Origin: J005 sp964613235
GTDB taxonomy: Bacteria; Pseudomonadota; Zetaproteobacteria; Mariprofundales; Mariprofundaceae
Length of the DNA stretch: 37,610 nt
Reading direction: 5' to 3'
Assembly (NCBI GenBank): GCA_964613235.1
Contig: CAZTGM010000009.1
Span: 1 to 37,610, forward strand
Numbering within the stretch: position 1 is the stretch's first letter; each line of letters begins with the position of its first letter. The translations under genes and the position numbers were made by a program. Positions 7,315-15,812 of the stretch are shown in pieces. The notes under the pieces were generated by a model that had not been told where the DNA came from, searched no databases, and was given only the letters and a program-made list of their open reading frames with translations.

Positions 7315-8439
7315 ATGAACGAGCCCCAACAGGATCCCATCAAGCAACTGCTGGCCATTATGGTCAAAAAGGATGCATCGGATCTTTACATCACGGCATC
7401 CCTGCCGCCATCCATTCGCATGCATGGCGATGTCGTGCCAATCAATAAGACGCCATTGACGCCGGCACAAACGGCAGCATTGGGACATATGGTCATGAAC
7501 GATCAGCAACGCGAAGAATTTGAGCGCTGCCATGAAATGAATCTGGCCTTGTCCTATGCCAAAATCGGTCGCTTCCGCGTCAATATTTTCATGCAACGTA
7601 ATTCCGTCGGCATGGTCATTCGCAAAATCGCCACGGAGATACCCACGCTGGAACAACTGCAATTGCCTGAGGTGTTCAGGGATATCACCATGAGTAAACG
7701 TGGCCTGGTCATCATGGTCGGTGCCACCAGCAGTGGTAAATCCACATCACTGGCAGCTATGGTGGATTATCGCAATACCCATCAGGCCGGACATATCATC
7801 ACCATTGAGGATCCCATTGAATTCGTGCATGAGCACAAAAAGTCCATTATTACCCAGCGTGAAGTAGGCACCGACACGCTGGATTTCAAACATGCCTTGA
7901 AAAACACCCTGCGTCAGGCGCCGGATGTGATTCTTATTGGCGAAATTCGTGACCGCGAAACCATGGAACATGGTCTGACATTTGCCGAAACCGGCCACCT
8001 GTGCATGGCTACCCTGCATGCCAACAATGCCAATCAGGCGCTGGAACGCATTCTGAACTTTTTCCCTGAGGAAGCCCATCCGCAGGTACGCCTGAATCTG
8101 GCATTAAATGTTCGCGCCATTCTTTCTCAGCGCTTGGTCAAAACGGTTGACGGCAAACGTGCCGCAGCCGTGGAAGTTCTGATCAATACACCGCGTATTT
8201 CTGACCTGATCTTCCAATGGGATATCGGCGCCATCAAGGAGACCATGGCCGATGGCGAAAATTATGGCATGCAAACCTTCGATCAGCACCTGTTTCAGTT
8301 ATGGCAACAGGGACGTATCAGTGAGGAGGAAGCCCTGCGACACGCCGACTCCATGAATGATGTGCGACTGAAAATCAAAATGTCCCGCGTCGAGAAAGGC
8401 ACCAATGAAGAGGATGAGAATTCAGGTCTAAGTCTTTGA
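7315..8439 (+). CDS. pilU: PilT-like accessory retraction ATPase PilU
   Basis: Paralogue of PilT, 374 aa, that supports retraction in a PilT-dependent way. Recognised by the N terminus LLAIMVKKDASDLYITASLPPS, Walker A GATSSGKST (136-144), Asp box HIITIEDPIEF, Walker B DVILIGEIRDRET and His box ETGHLCMATLHANNANQALERI. The change from PTGSGKST in PilT to ATSSGKST here is typical of PilU. It also has the acidic C-terminal tail usual for PilU (EEDEN). The ribosome binding site is weak (only seven bases separate it from pilT), so it is probably coupled. It converges with the plsC-like gene; no hairpin is seen in the nine bases between them. Confidence 0.93.
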   Translation: MNEPQQDPIKQLLAIMVKKDASDLYITASLPPSIRMHGDVVPINKTPLTPAQTAALGHMVMNDQQREEFERCHEMNLALSYAKIGRFRVNIFMQRNSVGMVIRKIATEIPTLEQLQLPEVFRDITMSKRGLVIMVGATSSGKSTSLAAMVDYRNTHQAGHIITIEDPIEFVHEHKKSIITQREVGTDTLDFKHALKNTLRQAPDVILIGEIRDRETMEHGLTFAETGHLCMATLHANNANQALERILNFFPEEAHPQVRLNLALNVRAILSQRLVKTVDGKRAAAVEVLINTPRISDLIFQWDIGAIKETMADGENYGMQTFDQHLFQLWQQGRISEEEALRHADSMNDVRLKIKMSRVEKGTNEEDENSGLSL

Positions 8440-8448
8440 TGTAACAGT

Positions 8449-9081
8449 CTATTTTTCTTTTACCCCTCTGGGAAGAGCGCGAATAGCCCGGCCCACACGT
8501 TCGCAATCAGCACGAATCGAAGCCTTGTCATCACCGCCACTGCCATTCAAATAAAATGGTTGTCCAAAACTGATCCGAGCCCGACTGCGGCGAAAAAACG
8601 GCGGCCATAGATGCACATGGTCAAACGGCCAGACACCGGAAACACGAAACGGCACCACAGGTGCACCGCTCTCACGCGCTATAATCACGGCTCCGGGCAA
8701 AATCCGGTGCAGTGGAATGACTGGGTTGGCTTCCCCTTCCGGAAACAGACACAGCGTATTGCCCTGCTGTACCACGCGCACAGCCTCATTCAACGCATAA
8801 CGGTTTGCCCCCCCGGGATTGACCGGAATCGCGCCTACGGCATCAAACAACCAGCGAGCATACCACATACTCTGGTAATATTTCCGGGCCATCAGGAAAC
8901 AAAGTGGTCGTTTCACTGCTGCCTGAACCAGCAAGGGATCGAGGCCACAAAGATGATTGCCGACCAGAATAACCGGCCCTTCTGGCAAATCGTGCAGGCG
9001 ACGGTCCAGTCGGTGCCAGACGCGACAAAAGATGCGATCAATCAGCCGCAACAACGCATTCGGCCCGCGCTGCCTGCTCAT
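8449..9081 (-). CDS. 1-acyl-sn-glycerol-3-phosphate acyltransferase-like protein (PlsC family)
   Basis: Predicted membrane-associated acyltransferase, 210 aa. The catalytic H-x4-D motif is N42-H43-LCGL-D48, the phosphate-binding block is FPEGEAN (113-119), and the later VVPFRVSG matches motif IV of the family. PlsC proteins move an acyl chain from acyl-ACP or acyl-CoA to lysophosphatidate; paralogues act on other lysolipids. Its position at the end of the fatty acid synthesis cluster fits a role in phospholipid assembly, but the exact acceptor cannot be told. It starts 32 bases after pabB, with CAGGA upstream of the ATG, so it may be co-transcribed. Confidence 0.85.
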   Translation of the reverse strand: MSRQRGPNALLRLIDRIFCRVWHRLDRRLHDLPEGPVILVGNHLCGLDPLLVQAAVKRPLCFLMARKYYQSMWYARWLFDAVGAIPVNPGGANRYALNEAVRVVQQGNTLCLFPEGEANPVIPLHRILPGAVIIARESGAPVVPFRVSGVWPFDHVHLWPPFFRRSRARISFGQPFYLNGSGGDDKASIRADCERVGRAIRALPRGVKEK

Positions 9082-9113
9082 CGGAGAATATCCTGTGCAC
9101 GCATCAGACGATT

Positions 9114-10421
9114 CTAACGCAAAGCATTAAGCAGACCAGCCGCTTTATGCCCGGTTTCCATCAATTCGTGTCGGGCATTGGAATCTGCAACGATACCTGC
9201 GCCGGCTGCCCAGCACAGCATACCATTGCTGTGCCAGAATGTACGAATAAGAATATTCATATCCGCATGGCCATTCCAGGCACTGTAGCCAATGCCACCG
9301 GTATACGGGCCACGTCCCTGTGGCTCAAGCTCGTGAATGATCTCCATGCAGCGAATTTTCGGACAACCGGTGATCGTACCGCCGGGAAACATGGCACGAT
9401 ACACATCCACAAGGTCGCAATCATCACGCAGGCGACCGCAGACATTGGATACAATATGCTGAACCGTGGCATAGCGTTCGATACCCATGCATTCATCGAC
9501 ATGCACGCTTCCCGACACACATACCCGCCCCAGGTCATTGCGTTCAAGGTCAACGAGCATGATATGTTCAGCACGTTCCTTGTCCGATAATAGCAGTTCA
9601 TCGCAAAGTCGGTCATCATGTTCCCCGTGGTCACGGCGTCGTGTACCGGCAATCGGACGGGTATCGATACGCCGGTCCGGATGAATACGAAACAGGCGTT
9701 CCGGCGAGGCTGAAATCACGGTCAGATCCTGTTCGCCGGGCATGTGCAGCCATGCCGAAAACGGAGCCGGATTCACCTCGCGCAAACGCCGATACAGTTC
9801 CAATAATTGAGAACGATCACAGGGGGTTTGCCAGAATCGCGCGATATTGGCCTGAAAAATATCGCCGGCCGCAATATACTCGCGCACACATTCCACTGCC
9901 TGCTGATACCAAGCATCCTGACCATCGTCAGGTACGGCGATATCGCATGCCTGTCCCTGTTGCAGGGTCACACCTTCCGCAGCATCAAGCATGCGCTCGA
10001 CATCCCGCAATTCCTCTGGCGAAGCAGCACAAACAAAAAGCAGGCCGGCATCATGATCAAAGCACAGCGACAATGCCGGCTGATGGCGCCAAAGCAATAT
10101 GTCGCCAGGTACGCTTTTGGGTTCGGGAAGCTCTTCAATCAGCGTGGCTGCTTCATAGGCACTGTAAAAGATTTCGCGGATACAGGGGCTGTCCTGTCGC
10201 GTGTATTGCTGATCATGCTGCCACTGCTGCAGGAACTGTTCTGCCTGCATCTTCTCGCAAGGATGATTCAATACCCGGCTTGTTCCCTTGCGGGAAACCA
10301 AAAAGGCCCTCCCGCCTCCTCTCGGGTCTTCCAGTAGTCCCAGAAAGGACTCACGATAGAGCGAAAAAAAACCGTGGGCTGAATGCCCACGGTCATCGAT
10401 ATGATACGTGCGATAATGCAC
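9114..10421 (-). CDS. pabB: Aminodeoxychorismate synthase component I-like (PabB/TrpE family)
   Basis: Chorismate-utilising enzyme; as PabB it aminates chorismate on the way to p-aminobenzoate and folate. Up to 435 aa. Family blocks: SASPERLFRI (237-246), RPIAGTRRR (255-263), KERAEHIMLVDLERNDLGRV (281-300), FPGGTITGCPKIRCMEII (345-362) and GPYTGGIGYSAWNG (371-384). The TITGCPK block and dN-ILIRT end are those of proteobacterial PabB. At residue 258 it has Ala, whereas E. coli PabB has the catalytic Lys of PIKGT, so this site looks TrpE-like. The start is unclear: the longest frame begins with GTG at 10421, eight bases after the fabF stop, but codons 10-20 coincide with a strong terminator hairpin. 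Other in-frame possibilities are CTG at 10343 or 10334 and TTG at 10301. Homology seems to begin at about FLGLLEDP (26-33). Confidence 0.82.
   Translation of the reverse strand: MHYRTYHIDDRGHSAHGFFSLYRESFLGLLEDPRGGGRAFLVSRKGTSRVLNHPCEKMQAEQFLQQWQHDQQYTRQDSPCIREIFYSAYEAATLIEELPEPKSVPGDILLWRHQPALSLCFDHDAGLLFVCAASPEELRDVERMLDAAEGVTLQQGQACDIAVPDDGQDAWYQQAVECVREYIAAGDIFQANIARFWQTPCDRSQLLELYRRLREVNPAPFSAWLHMPGEQDLTVISASPERLFRIHPDRRIDTRPIAGTRRRDHGEHDDRLCDELLLSDKERAEHIMLVDLERNDLGRVCVSGSVHVDECMGIERYATVQHIVSNVCGRLRDDCDLVDVYRAMFPGGTITGCPKIRCMEIIHELEPQGRGPYTGGIGYSAWNGHADMNILIRTFWHSNGMLCWAAGAGIVADSNARHELMETGHKAAGLLNALR
10364..10393 (-). terminator. Rho-independent terminator of the fab operon, inside the pabB frame
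   Basis: On the minus strand a perfect 9-bp stem (ACCGTGGGC at 10385-10393 pairing with GCCCACGGT at 10371-10379) and a 5-base loop are followed by eight T (10364-10371). It starts about 37 bases after the fabF stop. It has every mark of an intrinsic terminator, yet lies within the longest open frame of pabB, so it should either end the fab transcript or attenuate pabB. Confidence 0.85.
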
Positions 10422-10429
10422 GAATTCGC

Positions 10430-11677
10430 TTAGTCGAACTTGCGGACGACGATCGATGCGTTAGTGCCACCAAAGCCGAAAGAATTGGAAACGGCAACCC
10501 TGATATCGCTTTCCCTGGCTGTATGTGGCACATAATCCAGATCACATTCCGGATCCTGATCATCCAGGTTAATCGTGGGTGGTACCACCCCATGGTACAG
10601 CGCCAGCACAGAGAAAGCGGCTTCAATGCCACCGGCAGCGCCAAGCAGATGCCCGGTCATCGATTTCGTCGATGATACCATCAGGCCCTGTTTGGCATGC
10701 TCACCGAATACCGACTTGATCCCCTGTGTTTCGCAGATATCACCCTGCGGCGTCGATGTTCCATGCGCATTGACGTAATCCACTTCTTCTGGATTGATAC
10801 CGGCCGAATCCAGCGCCGCTTTCATACAACGGGCCCCACCTTCACCGCCCGGCGACGGTGCCGTCATATGGTAGGCATCACCGGACATGCCGTAACCAAC
10901 CACCTCGGCCAGAATCTCGGCCCCACGCGCCTTCGCCGAATCCAGCGATTCCAGCACCAGTACACCCGCACCTTCACCCATGACAAAACCGTCACGCGCC
11001 ACATCCCATGGGCGGGAAGCACGTTCCGGTTCATCATTGCGTGTGGACAGGGCCTTGGAGGCACAAAAGCCACCGATACCCAGCTCACAAATACAGGATT
11101 CCGAGCCACCGGCAATCATTGCATCGGCATCACCGCGAGCAATAATACTGAAGGCATCACCAATGGCATGGGTACCAGTCGCACAGGCTGTTACCGTTGC
11201 CGAATTGGGCCCCTTGGCTCCAGTACGCATCGACACCCAACCGGATGTCATATTGATAATGGTTTGCGGAATAAAAAACGGAGAAATCTTGCGCCGTCCA
11301 CCCTGCTCATACGCACGCAGCGTGCGCTCAATCATCGTCAGGCCACCAATGCCCGAACCGATGATCACACCGACGCGCTCGGCATTCTGCTCATTAATCG
11401 TCAAACCGGATTGCGCCAGGGCGATATCTGCCGCCGCAACGCCATACTGGATAAACGTATCCATCTTGCGCGCGTCCTTGCGATTGATGAAGTCTTCGAC
11501 ATTAAAATCGAGCACTTCACCGGCAATCGTACATGGCATATCCGTCGCTTCGGCATCAAAGCGGGTAATACGACGAATGCCTGATTTCCCGGCAATGAGA
11601 TTATTCCATGACAAATCAGTGCCGGTACCGAGCGGTGTTACCAGCCCGATACCGGTCACGACAACGCGAACGGTCAT
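10430..11677 (-). CDS. fabF: 3-oxoacyl-[ACP] synthase II FabF (KAS II)
   Basis: Condensing enzyme that elongates acyl-ACP with malonyl-ACP; in many bacteria it controls unsaturated chain length with temperature. The 415 aa protein has the Cys-His-His triad: C165 (TVTACATGTHAI), H305 (NAHGTSTPQGD) and H343 (STKSMTGHLLGAAGG), plus the GFGGTNAS glycine loop near the C terminus. The C-H-H set separates it from FabH (C-H-N). The start lies three bases after the acpP stop, the near-universal acpP-fabF arrangement. A terminator follows it at 10364-10393. Confidence 0.97.
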   Translation of the reverse strand: MTVRVVVTGIGLVTPLGTGTDLSWNNLIAGKSGIRRITRFDAEATDMPCTIAGEVLDFNVEDFINRKDARKMDTFIQYGVAAADIALAQSGLTINEQNAERVGVIIGSGIGGLTMIERTLRAYEQGGRRKISPFFIPQTIINMTSGWVSMRTGAKGPNSATVTACATGTHAIGDAFSIIARGDADAMIAGGSESCICELGIGGFCASKALSTRNDEPERASRPWDVARDGFVMGEGAGVLVLESLDSAKARGAEILAEVVGYGMSGDAYHMTAPSPGGEGGARCMKAALDSAGINPEEVDYVNAHGTSTPQGDICETQGIKSVFGEHAKQGLMVSSTKSMTGHLLGAAGGIEAAFSVLALYHGVVPPTINLDDQDPECDLDYVPHTARESDIRVAVSNSFGFGGTNASIVVRKFD

Positions 11678-11680
11678 AAA

Positions 11681-11920
11681 TTATTCAGCTTTGGCAGCGA
11701 TATAATCGATGGCGTTCTGTACACTCTGAATCTTTTCGGCATCCTCATCCGGAATTTCAATGCCAAATTCCTCTTCGAAAGCCATTACCAGCTCAACGGT
11801 ATCCAGAGAATCAGCTCCGAGATCATCAACAAAGGAAGAATCGGGGTTGATTTCGCTCTCATCAACATTCAGCTGATCAGCAACAATCTTAATGATTTTG
11901 GCTTCAATTTCTGCAGACAT
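11681..11920 (-). CDS. acpP: Acyl carrier protein
   Basis: Small acidic carrier (79 aa) that holds growing acyl chains as thioesters on a 4'-phosphopantetheine arm attached to S38 within the DSL motif (GADSLD, 35-40). The sequence is close to textbook AcpP (VVDDLG-like FVDDLGADSLDTVELVMAFEEEF). A strong GGAGG lies five bases before the ATG. It is preceded by 101 non-coding bases, the largest gap in the fab cluster, which hold a hairpin and possible extra promoter, in keeping with the high demand for ACP. fabF follows after three bases. Confidence 0.98.
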   Translation of the reverse strand: MSAEIEAKIIKIVADQLNVDESEINPDSSFVDDLGADSLDTVELVMAFEEEFGIEIPDEDAEKIQSVQNAIDYIAAKAE

Positions 11921-11938
11921 CTAGTCCTCCCGTGAAAA

Positions 11939-11958
11939 ATTATGCGGCTTCTATCATA
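11939..11958 (-). promoter_or_regulatory. Weak candidate promoter elements for acpP
   Basis: Two -10-like hexamers are visible on the minus strand, CATAAT (11939-11944, five of six) and TATGAT (11953-11958, five of six). Neither has a recognisable -35 at the right distance. An internal promoter for acpP-fabF would make biological sense, but the sequence alone supports it only weakly. Confidence 0.25.
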
Positions 11959-11989
11959 CCCTCGGACGCCACACAAGCCCGAAATCGCC

Positions 11990-12012
11990 ACGCATCTTCT
12001 GAACAGATGCGT
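11990..12012 (-). other. Stem-loop between fabG and acpP
   Basis: An 8-bp perfect stem (ACGCATCT/AGATGCGT) with a 7-base loop lies ten bases after the fabG stop. There is no T-run behind it on the minus strand, so it is not a standard terminator. It could be a 3' stabiliser or processing site that separates the levels of fabG and acpP messages. Function is inferred from position only. Confidence 0.5.
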
Positions 12013-12021
12013 CACAATAAA

Positions 12022-12762
12022 CTACATATACATGCCGCCGTTCACATGCAGCACCTGGCCGGTAATGTATCCGGCCTGCTCGCCGGCCAGAAAAACAACG
12101 GCTGCGGCCACATCCTCAGGCTGCCCCAGACGACCCAATGGAATCTGCTCCGCCAGCTTGCGCTGCGCTTCTTCACCAAGTTCCGCCGTCATATCCGTGG
12201 CGATAAAGCCGGGAGCCACGGCATTGACGGTGATGCCACGCGAACCGATCTCACGCGCCAGTGAACGCGTCAGGGCATCGATACCCCCCTTGCTCGCACA
12301 ATAATTCAGTTGTCCGGGATTACCCATGGAGGCAACCACTGAAGAAATATTGATAATGCGCCCCTTTCTGGCACGCATCATCGGCTTCAGTGCCGCCTGC
12401 GAAGCATGGAAGACGGATGAAAGATTGGTTGCAATGACCTGGTCCCAGTCATCCTGCTTCATGCGCATAGCCAGTGTGTCACGCGTAATGCCGGCATTAT
12501 TCACCAACACATCCAGGCGGCCAAAATGCTTGGCCGTCTGTTGTACAAAATTCTGTACCTGATCACGCTCGGACACATTCACAGCCGAGGCCAGCACTTC
12601 GATACCAAACTCATCGGTCAGTGTGCGTCCGGCCTGTTCAATAGTCTCTGTACGCGTACCGCAAATGGCGAGATCATAGCCGGCCTCGGCCAGTGCCCGC
12701 GCAATAACAAAGCCGATACCGCGGCTTGCTCCGGTTACAATCGCAACAGAACGATCACCCAT
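12022..12762 (-). CDS. fabG: 3-oxoacyl-[ACP] reductase FabG
   Basis: NADPH-dependent SDR enzyme carrying out the first reduction of each fatty acid elongation cycle. The 246 aa protein has the cofactor loop TGASRGIG (10-17), the structural VNNAGIT motif, the catalytic Ser in NISSVVASMGN, and Y-x3-K in NYCASKGG. The end, ITGQVLHVNGGMYM, is the classic FabG C terminus. GGAG precedes the ATG. It follows fabD by three bases within the plsX-fabH-fabD-fabG-acpP-fabF order. Confidence 0.97.
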   Translation of the reverse strand: MGDRSVAIVTGASRGIGFVIARALAEAGYDLAICGTRTETIEQAGRTLTDEFGIEVLASAVNVSERDQVQNFVQQTAKHFGRLDVLVNNAGITRDTLAMRMKQDDWDQVIATNLSSVFHASQAALKPMMRARKGRIINISSVVASMGNPGQLNYCASKGGIDALTRSLAREIGSRGITVNAVAPGFIATDMTAELGEEAQRKLAEQIPLGRLGQPEDVAAAVVFLAGEQAGYITGQVLHVNGGMYM

Positions 12763-12765
12763 TGA

Positions 12766-13716
12766 TTACTCTCCTTCCCCGCTCACTGCTTCCAGCGCAG
12801 CCATGATGCCATCCACTGATGCGGTTGCATACACGGATGTGGATTTGGCAATACGACGCACCAACCCGCTCAAGACCTTACCCGGCCCCATCTCCACCAG
12901 TACGACATTATTTCCCGATGTTAGCTTCTGAATCGATTCCGTCCAGCGTACAGGGGCTACCAGTTGCCGCACCAGCGCCGGCCGGATTTCCTCCGATCGG
13001 GTTTGCGCACACGCATCGGCATTGCTCCACACTGGACATTGCGGATCCAGCACGCTGGTTTCATCCAGCCTGCCCTCCATGGCATCAGCGGCAGGCTGCA
13101 TTAATGGTGTATGCGATGGCGCACTGACAGCCAGCGGCAGTGCGCGTCTGGCACCATTGGCTTTGGCCGCATCCATCAGGCGCTGTACAGCCGGTGCATG
13201 GCCGGCGACCACGATTTGTCCCGGACAATTGTAATTGGCTGGCCATACCCGCTCGCTGTCCGTACTGCATTCGTTACACAAGCCCTCCACGACCCCATCA
13301 TCCAAGCCAAGTATGGCAGCCATGCGCCCCACACCGGCCGGCACGGCCTCGCTCATCATCTGGCCGCGAAACGCAACCAGAGAAACCGCGTCGGCAAAAT
13401 CGAGCGCGCCGGCCGCGACAAGCGCCGAATATTCACCCAGTGAATGTCCCAAAACCTGTGCCGGTTTTATGCCACCCCGCTGCTGCCACAGCCGCAACAT
13501 GGCTACCGACGCCGTCAACAGGGCCGGCTGGGTATAACGGGTCTGATCCAGTTGTTGTTCGGCATCATGGCGAATCAGTGCCGCCATATCATAGCCCAGC
13601 GCATCCGAGGCTTCCTGCAAGGTTTGACTTACAACATCCTCATCCGCAAATGCATCAAGCATCCCCTTGCTTTGCGAACCCTGTCCCGGAAAAAGAAACA
13701 CCACTTGATGTGTCAT
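12766..13716 (-). CDS. fabD: Malonyl-CoA:ACP transacylase FabD
   Basis: Transfers malonyl groups from CoA to ACP to supply the elongation units. The 316 aa protein has FLFPGQGSQ (8-15), the nucleophile motif GHSLGEYSA with S92, and the partner His in SAPSHTPLM (H202). The conserved EMGPGKVLSGLV block is near the C terminus. AGGAG lies seven bases before the ATG. It follows fabH by ten bases and precedes fabG by three, so it is part of the fab operon. Confidence 0.96.
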   Translation of the reverse strand: MTHQVVFLFPGQGSQSKGMLDAFADEDVVSQTLQEASDALGYDMAALIRHDAEQQLDQTRYTQPALLTASVAMLRLWQQRGGIKPAQVLGHSLGEYSALVAAGALDFADAVSLVAFRGQMMSEAVPAGVGRMAAILGLDDGVVEGLCNECSTDSERVWPANYNCPGQIVVAGHAPAVQRLMDAAKANGARRALPLAVSAPSHTPLMQPAADAMEGRLDETSVLDPQCPVWSNADACAQTRSEEIRPALVRQLVAPVRWTESIQKLTSGNNVVLVEMGPGKVLSGLVRRIAKSTSVYATASVDGIMAALEAVSGEGE

Positions 13717-13726
13717 CGGAAAACTC

Positions 13727-14737
13727 CTATTTCGTCCACTTGATCAGATTGGCGCCCCAGGCAAAGCCGCCGGCAAATGCTTCCAGGAGAATGGTTTGTC
13801 CAGGCTGAATCTGGCCTGAACGATAGAGTTCATTTAATGCCAGCGGCACACTGGCTGAGGACGTATTGCCATGGTCTTTCACAGTCTGCGCCACGCGCTC
13901 CATGCCCATACCCAGCTTTCTGGCCGTTGCCTGAATAATGCGGATATTGGCCTGATGCGGAATCAGCCAGTCAATATCCTTATCCTCCAGCTCATACCGC
14001 TGCAAAATTTCGTTAACCACTTCGCCCAGCTTGGTCACCGCCACACGAAACACTTCATTACCCTTCATTTCCACAGCGGCAATGCCCGCCGCATCGGTGG
14101 CAAAATCGATACCTTCACTGTGATAGGCGTCCGGCGAAGCATGATCATGCGGATGCTCGGCCTTTAACAGATCGCGGTAGGCGCCGTCGGCATGCAGAAT
14201 CGAACCGATAATACCGCCTTCCTGTTCGCGCGCTTCAAGCACAACGGCTCCTGCACCATCACCGAACAGCACACAGGTAGTACGATCTGTCCAGTCGACA
14301 ATACGGCTCATGGCTTCCGAGCCAATGAGTAAAACGCGGCGGAACATGCCCGCACGAATCATGCAATCCGCCTGCGCCAGACCATAGACAAACCCTGAAC
14401 ACACAGCCTGAATATCCCAGGCAGGAAAATCCTTACCACCCAGCTTGGACTGCACAATCGTGGCTGTAGAGGGGAAAATCATGTCCGGTGTCGTCGTCGC
14501 TACAATCAACGCATCGATATCGCCAACAGCCAGACCTGCATCATCCAATGCCTGGCGAGCCGCAGCCACGGCCATATCAGATGTTGCCTGCTCGTGCCCG
14601 ATAATATGTCGTTGAGAAATACCCGTACGCTCACGAATCCAGTCATCACTGGTATCAACAATCTTCTCCAGATCGTGATTGGTCATCACACGCTCCGGCA
14701 AATAACCGCCGACACCGACAATATGACTATGCATCAT
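13727..14737 (-). CDS. fabH: 3-oxoacyl-[ACP] synthase III FabH (KAS III)
   Basis: Starts fatty acid synthesis by condensing acetyl-CoA (or another acyl-CoA) with malonyl-ACP. The 336 aa protein has the Cys-His-Asn triad C113 (QAVCSGFVYGL), H261 (WLIPHQANIRII) and N291 (DHGNTSSAS), plus the ERTGI block near residue 36. There are two adjacent ATGs (14737 and 14734); the first overlaps the end of plsX by 11 bases. The C terminus FAGGFAWGANLIKW is typical. Confidence 0.97.
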   Translation of the reverse strand: MMHSHIVGVGGYLPERVMTNHDLEKIVDTSDDWIRERTGISQRHIIGHEQATSDMAVAAARQALDDAGLAVGDIDALIVATTTPDMIFPSTATIVQSKLGGKDFPAWDIQAVCSGFVYGLAQADCMIRAGMFRRVLLIGSEAMSRIVDWTDRTTCVLFGDGAGAVVLEAREQEGGIIGSILHADGAYRDLLKAEHPHDHASPDAYHSEGIDFATDAAGIAAVEMKGNEVFRVAVTKLGEVVNEILQRYELEDKDIDWLIPHQANIRIIQATARKLGMGMERVAQTVKDHGNTSSASVPLALNELYRSGQIQPGQTILLEAFAGGFAWGANLIKWTK

Positions 14738-15794
14738 GCCATTCGCTCATCATCTGATTGATACGGGTCAACAAGTCCGCCTGCACTTCACGCCGCGCCA
14801 CATGAATGGCATTGACCATACCTGCCGCGTCCGTCGAGCCATGGCTTTTCACCACAATACCGTTCAGGCCCAGCAACGGTGCCCCGTTGTAACGCCCCGG
14901 ATTCACCTTGTCGCGGAAGGCTTCCAGTGCCGGCTTCGCTAGCATTGCTCCAAGTTTTGCACGCAAGCCGGACATCAGCGACTGTTTCATGCTGGCCGCC
15001 AGAAAACGCGCCGTTCCTTCCATGGTTTTCAACGCAACATTACCAACAAAGCCATCGCATACGACGACATCCACTTCGCCGGTAAAAATATCCGTTCCCT
15101 CGACGTTGCCAATAAATTCGATGGGCAACTCCGCCATTTCCACGGCAGCCACCTTGACCACGTCCGTACCCTTGATGTCCTCACTGCCGATATTCAGCAG
15201 TCCGACACGGGGTTTGGCGATATTTTCTGCCGTTTGCATATAGGCGTGTCCCATCAGGGCGAATTGCACCAAATGATCGGAAGTGCAATCAACATTGGCA
15301 CCGGCATCCAGAAACAGTGTGCATGCATCATTCATAGCCGGAATCATGGATGCGATGGCAGGCCTGTCGATGCCATTCATGGTTTTCAGAACCAGCTTGG
15401 AAATCGCCATGAGTGCCCCGGTATTACCTGCGCTGACTAGTGCATCCCACTCTCCGTCGCGCACCAGTCGGGCACCGACATGGATGGAGGAATTCTTTTT
15501 ACGTCGCAACGCTACTGCTGGCGCATCACACATGCCAATGACATCCGCAGCAGGCACGAATGCCACCTTCTCTGCCAGTCCTCTGGCCTTAAGCGCAGAC
15601 TCGACCTCTTCGACAGTCCCGACAATGCCCAGCTGCAGGTCCCCTGATCCGCCAGAGGCCAGAATACGCTCCAGCGCATCCAGCACAACACCGGGGGCAT
15701 CATCGCCCCCGTGTCCGTCCACCAAAATACGTGGCTGTCCGATATGCGATGCAGCCACGTTATCCTGGCCTTTGTCTGTCAACGGATCAGTCAA
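14727..15794 (-). CDS. plsX: Phosphate acyltransferase PlsX
   Basis: Makes acyl-phosphate from acyl-ACP, the substrate for PlsY, linking fatty acid and phospholipid synthesis. Up to 355 aa. The N-terminal family motif appears as ILVDGHGGDDAPG (canonical form DAMGGDxAP), followed by ARKKNSSIHVGARLVRDGEWDALVSAGNTGALMA-type blocks and FVGNVALKTMEG. The longest frame starts with TTG at 15794; TTG at 15782 and GTG at 15758 are alternatives, and none has a strong ribosome binding site, so the first 12 residues are uncertain. It follows rpmF by 18 bases and overlaps fabH, the standard order. Confidence 0.93.
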   Translation of the reverse strand: MTDPLTDKGQDNVAASHIGQPRILVDGHGGDDAPGVVLDALERILASGGSGDLQLGIVGTVEEVESALKARGLAEKVAFVPAADVIGMCDAPAVALRRKKNSSIHVGARLVRDGEWDALVSAGNTGALMAISKLVLKTMNGIDRPAIASMIPAMNDACTLFLDAGANVDCTSDHLVQFALMGHAYMQTAENIAKPRVGLLNIGSEDIKGTDVVKVAAVEMAELPIEFIGNVEGTDIFTGEVDVVVCDGFVGNVALKTMEGTARFLAASMKQSLMSGLRAKLGAMLAKPALEAFRDKVNPGRYNGAPLLGLNGIVVKSHGSTDAAGMVNAIHVARREVQADLLTRINQMMSEWHDA

Positions 15795-15812
15795 GGAATG
15801 GGATGAAATGGT

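Noticed and set aside
9641..10675. 344-codon plus-strand open frame opposite pabB and fabF
   Set aside because: Crosses two firm genes on the other strand and the terminator; the translation is rich in Arg/His/Pro with no family signature.
10697..11584. 295-codon plus-strand open frame opposite fabF
   Set aside because: Thr/Arg/His-rich translation typical of the reverse frame of a conserved enzyme; not a gene.
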